Source of the DNA: Echinarachnius parma
Taxonomy: Eukaryota; Echinodermata; Echinoidea; Clypeasteroida; Echinarachniidae
Reading direction: 5' to 3'
DNA: 64,000 nt
NCBI GenBank assembly: GCA_037951105.1
Contig: JBAMJV010002927.1
Coordinates: 1-64,000, forward strand
A program made the translations under genes and the position numbers. Position 1 is the stretch's first letter; the number at the start of each line of letters is the position of its first letter. Below, in pieces: positions 59,041 to 64,000 of the stretch. The notes beneath the pieces were generated by a model. It was given only the letters and a program-made list of their open reading frames with translations. It was not told the origin of the DNA and ran no database searches.

Positions 59041-59910
59041 CCCAAGTCGAAATTCCCATAGAAACCCAACGAATACCCATAGAAACGCAAAGAAAACCCA
59101 TATGAAATCCTATGGGTTTCTATGAGTTTCTATGGGTTTCTATGCGTTTCTATGGGACCAACAGAAACTCATTAAATAAAACCCATAGAAACCCATAGGA
59201 CCAATAAAAACCCATATGACCCACAGAAACCCATAGGATCCATAGAAACTAACAGACCTATATAAACCAATAGAAAATGTGCATATTCATGCGATACTCT
59301 TGCATAGCATTCAGACAACAAAATATGATGTTTATATATTTGGTATTTGTTTAACACAAATATTAACTTTTAATGGTGTGTATTTTAATGAAATAAAACA
59401 TAATCAATTCATTCACCACATTTTCAATTCCTAGATGGGACTTAATATTCCATAAATCAATATAGATATGATAGAATATTTTACTAAGCAAGGAAAAGTT
59501 TTTAACTACATATACATATATCTCAATGTATTGTTCAGCCTTAATTTAAGTTCTTTAACCCTCTTCTACAAGAGACAATGCCTTAATTGCCCTATTGAAC
59601 TGTCTGAAGAGGTTGATAAGGAAATATGAGTATGAATCATCATTTATTGATCTCTATGAGAGAATTTAATTGGTATATCTCTGTGTAAATGGGGAATTCC
59701 CATGGGAATCCTATGGCATTCCTATTGAAATCCTATGGGAAATTCCTATGGGAATCCTATGGGAAATTATATGGGTCCCATAGAAACCCATGTTCCACTT
59801 TCCCTATTGAAATCCATAGAAACCAATAGGCCTATGGGCCTATAGAAAGGCCAGGCCTATAGAAACAAATAGGCCTATGGGTTTTGTTTCTATGGGAATT
59901 TCGACCTGGG
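59041..59910. mobile_element. 870-bp TIR element with subterminal CCCATAGAAA arrays
   Basis: The ends CCCAAGTCGAAATTCCCA and TGGGAATTTCGACCTGGG are inverted. Next to each end, decamers of the type CCCATAGAAA or the complement TTTCTATGGG are stacked in both orientations (59055-59270 and 59690-59895). The AT-rich middle carries no gene. Confidence 0.75.
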
Positions 59911-60986
59911 TTAGTTTAATTTTTTTAATTTTGTATATATAAGGTGCAAATGTGAACAATAGCCCACCAGAGTGTTATTGTGACTCTAGAGGGCCAATCT
60001 AATGGTCCACTGCATCAAACTCAAAAAATTAAATTAAACAAACAAAATATATATTAATACTAAAAAACTACTTTGACAAGAGGTGAACATGCGCACGGCC
60101 TTTAAAGGATTGAAGACCAGTGGTTGTTATGTTGCCAACAATATGATCTGGAAGAGAGTTCCATGTTCGAACAGCCGAGTGAATACAACTTCTATCCAAA
60201 GTGTATGTTCGAGCATCAGGAATGGTGAGTGCGTGGTCTGGCAGTGATGTGCTGTACCTAGTCACACGCCGTCTATCCAGAGGAGGAGGAAGCATATCAG
60301 CCAGGTCTTGTGGGCAGTTGCTAGTATGCATTTTGTAGAGTGTTGACACTGCAGCAATCTGTCGTCGGTGGGACAGGCTAGGGATGGAGAATAGGTTGCG
60401 TGCAGTGGTCTCATCAATTCCTATTATTTTGAGAGCTTTTTTTCTGGATGTTGTCAAGTTGGGTGAGAGTGGTTGGTGGGGCGTGTTAGTCCAGCATAGG
60501 CAGGCATACTCCATAATGCTCCTGACTTGTGACTTGTAGACAGTAGATCTGCCTGTAGTGTCGAGCTTGCCGGCAACTCTCCTCAGAGCTCCTAGTTTCT
60601 GTCCAGCTCTGGTGGCGATAGCTGAGATGTGTTTGGACCATGAGAGCTTGCAGTCAAACGTGACTCCTAGAATATCAAGTTGGTCATTTGAGTCTAGCTG
60701 ACAGTCCCCGAGATAGATGTTCGGTTTTGATGGAGTTCGTTTTTTTGATATCATCATTGTCTTGCACTTTGCTGGCTCAAAGGTGACCTTCCATTTGTCA
60801 GCCCATGCTTTCATCTTGGCAAGATCCTTGTTTAGACTAGCAGCAACAGCGTTGATGTCCTTAGGTGAGTGGATGGGAGCAAACAGCGTTGAGTCATCTG
60901 CATATAGGTAGAGTTCGTTCTCGCACATGTCAACAATATCGTCAATGTAAATAGAGAATAGCAGAGGCCCAAGAATGGATCCCTGG
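59911..60986 (-). pseudogene. 5'-truncated non-LTR retrotransposon (reverse transcriptase, CR1/Jockey-like)
   Basis: On the minus strand an intact frame of about 300 codons runs from QGSILGPLLFSIYIDDI (near 60986) through the catalytic YADDS box. It continues through LGVTFDCKLSWSKHI, MEYACLCW and RTWNSLPDHI, and stops at 60068. About 150 bp of 3' untranslated sequence follows. These motifs lie in the order expected for the palm, thumb and C-terminal region of CR1/Jockey-type RTs. The endonuclease and fingers are absent because the sequence ends at the edge of the palindrome at 60987. The surviving frame has no stops, so loss was recent, but the fragment cannot be active. Confidence 0.8.
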
Positions 60987-62319
60987 TCGTATTTTGTTAA
61001 TAAGAATACTCGAAATCGGTGTCACAATAAGGCCTCATTATATACCTTTCAAACGGTGCATTATGTATAGTGATTATGCAATTGGGGCGATTGCAGTAGC
61101 CCAGAGAATAGGGGGAGGCAGGAAGTGAAATCTCGCAAAATGGCCCCAATGCATTCAATTTACGAGTGCAAGACTGTGTTGACCAGTTTTCTAAATGTTA
61201 ACATTCTATTGAATACTGCCACCCTTTTCATTCATCAAAATTGTTGAATTGGATACCATTTTAATTGAAATTATCTCTTCATTACGATGGCATATTAATC
61301 GTAAGGATTATGCAAATGGAGTGTGTGCAGCGAACCGGAATATGGAGATGGGTCGAGTGTGAAATCAGACAAAAAGATATGGAGTTGACAAAAAATCAGA
61401 GCGTTGCATTTTTTTCGAGCTTTTGGGAGGATTTTTTAGCATTTCAAATAAAATATTCATGATCAAATATGATATCAACGGAAAGCCCAACAACTCTTCG
61501 GTATGAAAATGTGAAATTTATAATGATTTTTGTAAGGGCGGCTGCAGGGAGATGAATGGGAGGGAGCCTCAAAAGTGACCCATTTTGAAACGCTCTGATT
61601 TCAAGGCACTATTCATGCGTTTTCAATTGAATTCCTCTCATTCATGGCCAACTCATTCAAGTCGCATTACATCCTCTACACAATGGTATACAGATACCGA
61701 CACCAAATCAGAGCGTTTTGAAATGGGTCACTTTTGAGGCTCCCCCACATTCATCTCCCTGCAGCCGCCCTTTGCAAAAATCATTATAAATGTCACATTT
61801 TCATACAGAAGAGTTGTTGGGCTTTCCGTTGATATCAATTTAAATCCTGAATATTTTATTTAAAATGCTAAAAATTCCTCCCAAAAGCTCGACAAAAATG
61901 CAACGCTCTGATTTTTTGTCAACTCCATATCTTTTTGTCTGATTTCACACTCGACCCATCTCCATATTCTGGTTCGCTGCACACACCCCATTTGCATAAT
62001 CCTTACGATTAATATGCCATCGTAAGGAAGAGATAATTTCCATTAAAATGGTATCAAATTCAACAATTTTGATGAATGGAAAGGGTGGCAGCATTCAGTA
62101 GAATGTTAACATTTAGAAAACTGGTCAACACAGTCTTGCACTCGTAAATTGAATGCATTGGGGCCATTTTGCGAGATTTCACTTCCTGCCTCCCCCTATT
62201 CTCTGGGCTACTGCAATCGCCCCAATTGCATAATCACTACACATAATGCATCGTTTGAAAGGTATATAATGAGGCTTTATTGTGACACCGATTTCGAGTA
62301 TTCTTATTTAAAAATACGA
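60987..62319. mobile_element. 1.33-kb palindrome with 615-bp arms (foldback element)
   Basis: The left arm 60987-61601 and right arm 61705-62319 are inverted copies at roughly 94% identity by eye, separated by a 103-bp loop. The ends read TCGTATTTT then AATAAGAATACTCG. Matching landmarks are GGGCGGCTGCAGGGAGATG near the centre and ACTTCCTGCCTCC near the outside. A 65-codon frame in the left arm is not supported as a gene. No target duplication is clear. Confidence 0.85.
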
Positions 62320-64000
62320 GAGATATGATCGATGAAACTTGAGTTTCCGAACTTTTTTTGAGGGGTTTATATACTCGCCCCTAGTTTATCTCTTATTTTC
62401 CCCTTGTTTTTAACAAGATTTTGTTCCTCATGTAAAGAAAGAACTTTTCTGCTGTTTTCATTAATGTATTTAATTGTACCATGCGTTCATGCATCACTTT
62501 ACTATATGTATGGCACGTCATCCTCGTATATCAAAATATCATAAAAAGAAAGCCAATTAATCTTTGTTTTCTTTCCTTTTCAATTAATTTGGTAATATGT
62601 TTTCCGCGTTCTTCCTGTTACCTTTATGGTTTGTTTTAAATCATTATGAACATCAATCAGGGCTCGATCACGGAGGTTATAAAACACTTCTGAAGAAATT
62701 TGAAGTTCGACCATATGCAACCTCTATTTATTAGATGTTATAAAAGTCAATACTTAACATTATTGGAGAGACATGTTGTTGTTGTTGTTGTTGCTGTTGT
62801 TTTGTGTTTATTGCCGTTCTTCATTCATTTTGAGCCAATCTGTTTTTGTTTTCTTCCTTCTTTTCTCTTTTTTGTTTCAACTCAAATTAATTGCTCCTTT
62901 AAAAAAAAATACATTATGTATCTTTCTATTTGCCCATGATATACACATACCAATATTTCCCATCCGTAAACGATGCAATATAGATTACAAATTTAAATAT
63001 TATTTAAATTACAATGGTAGGCCTATATATACGACTGAGTTACATTATTTTGAATATTTTCCAAGGAGGATTCAAAGTCCTCCCATCTTTGTTGCCATTT
63101 AACATAATGCTTTTGTTTAATCATACTATTTATTTGACTTTATTACAAATCTCCCTTTTTCCCCCAAGCCATGTTTTGCTTCTCTATCAACTATTTCATT
63201 GCATTAATTCCACAATGACTATCCCCTCAACATTCACCACGATTCTTTGTAAATCCAAATGAGTGCATAATACCAATATTTCATATACAAATGTATCTTC
63301 TTTCATTATTTCACTTTTTATGGGCACTGTCTCGACATAAAACCCTAGCCTTAGTATAGGCTTATGAATTCAAATATACATTTTCAAAACCCAATCATTA
63401 ATTCAATTATATCAAAAATACATTTTCAAGTTTACAATCACATTTTTGTCATCTATTTGCCTGCCCGTATCTAAATCTCTTATCGATTTCACTTGTTTTA
63501 TTTCAATATTTAAACAAATCTATCAGTACAGTACCCTATTTATAATAAATGTAGCAACCTAATATACATGTGGAATATACAGTCCTGGGAATTTAAGAGG
63601 TAAACTATAATCTTTTCTGACACAAAACATAACACATGGGACTGTAGGCGGCCCAATGACTGCAAACATACTCGCCTATGAAACGTGATTTCAGCCTTTT
63701 GTATGTCATTATCATTTCGATTTGTACAGCCAAAAGCCATGTAATGTGCCATCCCTAATCAGAATACAATCAACACTTTTTATCTAACGAGAACAATTGG
63801 TAAAATTAATCTGAAAAATGTTTACGAATGTTACACACTATCAACAGCGGGTTATCGACGGTCCATGATGATGGTCCCAATATGACCGCCGTGCGCGCGC
63901 GGCGGCCTCATTTTTGAATGGCCAATTAACGTGCAGCCGCCCGTCCATTAGTAGAGGTCAGTGGGAAATTGGGGTTTGGAGCTCTTATACCCGTGTTTGC
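62320..64000. other. AT-rich sequence without recognisable features
   Basis: A short GTT run lies near 62775 and a GC-rich palindrome (CCGCCGTGCGCGCGCGGCGG) near 63887. No splice-bounded coding segment or repeat end was found. Confidence 0.45.

Noticed and set aside
61265-61462. 65-codon frame in the left arm of the palindrome
   Set aside because: It lies wholly inside the palindrome arm, lacks splice context and resembles no protein.

Overview
This is a window of animal nuclear DNA: AT-rich, intron-bearing and crowded with repeats. I place it in a marine invertebrate, probably a deuterostome (echinoderm, hemichordate or lancelet type). This is inference from an AKIP1 orthologue, tRNA-headed SINEs, several non-LTR retrotransposon types and a very large ankyrin-repeat gene. 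There are no operons, no rRNA and no CRISPR. Most short open frames are shadows of microsatellites or repeats.

Layout. 0-5.9 kb: a terminal-inverted-repeat (TIR) element with a tRNA-like core, an orphan EF-hand exon on the minus strand, a 280-bp tandem array of tRNA-Ala-like sequences, a TTAA-flanked MITE and a TIR element bracketed by (TG)n. 6.1-15.3 kb: two direct copies of a 2.7-3.1 kb repeat (TGTAACCC...GGGTTACA ends) around a decayed endonuclease/reverse-transcriptase retroelement. 16.4-18 kb: three hairpin elements and a CA-rich tract. 18.4-23.2 kb: a 2.2-kb tandem duplication. 23.3-25.1 kb: a DNA-transposon-like element, a LINE tail, a SINE and a tRNA-like sequence.

25.26-29.65 kb (+) holds an AKIP1 gene (A-kinase-interacting protein 1), recognised from four phase-0 exons with good splice sites. 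The 3' end of its third exon, donor included, is present three times. Its terminal exon is followed by about five decayed copies over 2 kb. 34.7-43.4 kb is a 3.8-kb tandem duplication; one copy carries a 1,067-bp transposon and the other keeps the matching empty site.

44.2-54.3 kb (-) is a giant ankyrin-repeat gene. One 8.9-kb terminal exon encodes about 89 ANK repeats, and two short upstream exons join it in frame. Its repeats show higher-order duplication with periods of 6 and 13 ANK units. 55-64 kb is repeat territory: a 400-bp array, two non-LTR reverse-transcriptase remnants, a TIR element built of CCCATAGAAA decamers, and a 1.33-kb palindrome with 615-bp arms.

The two clear genes are unrelated in function as far as the sequence shows. 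All family names rest on reading the translated sequence by eye, with no database search.
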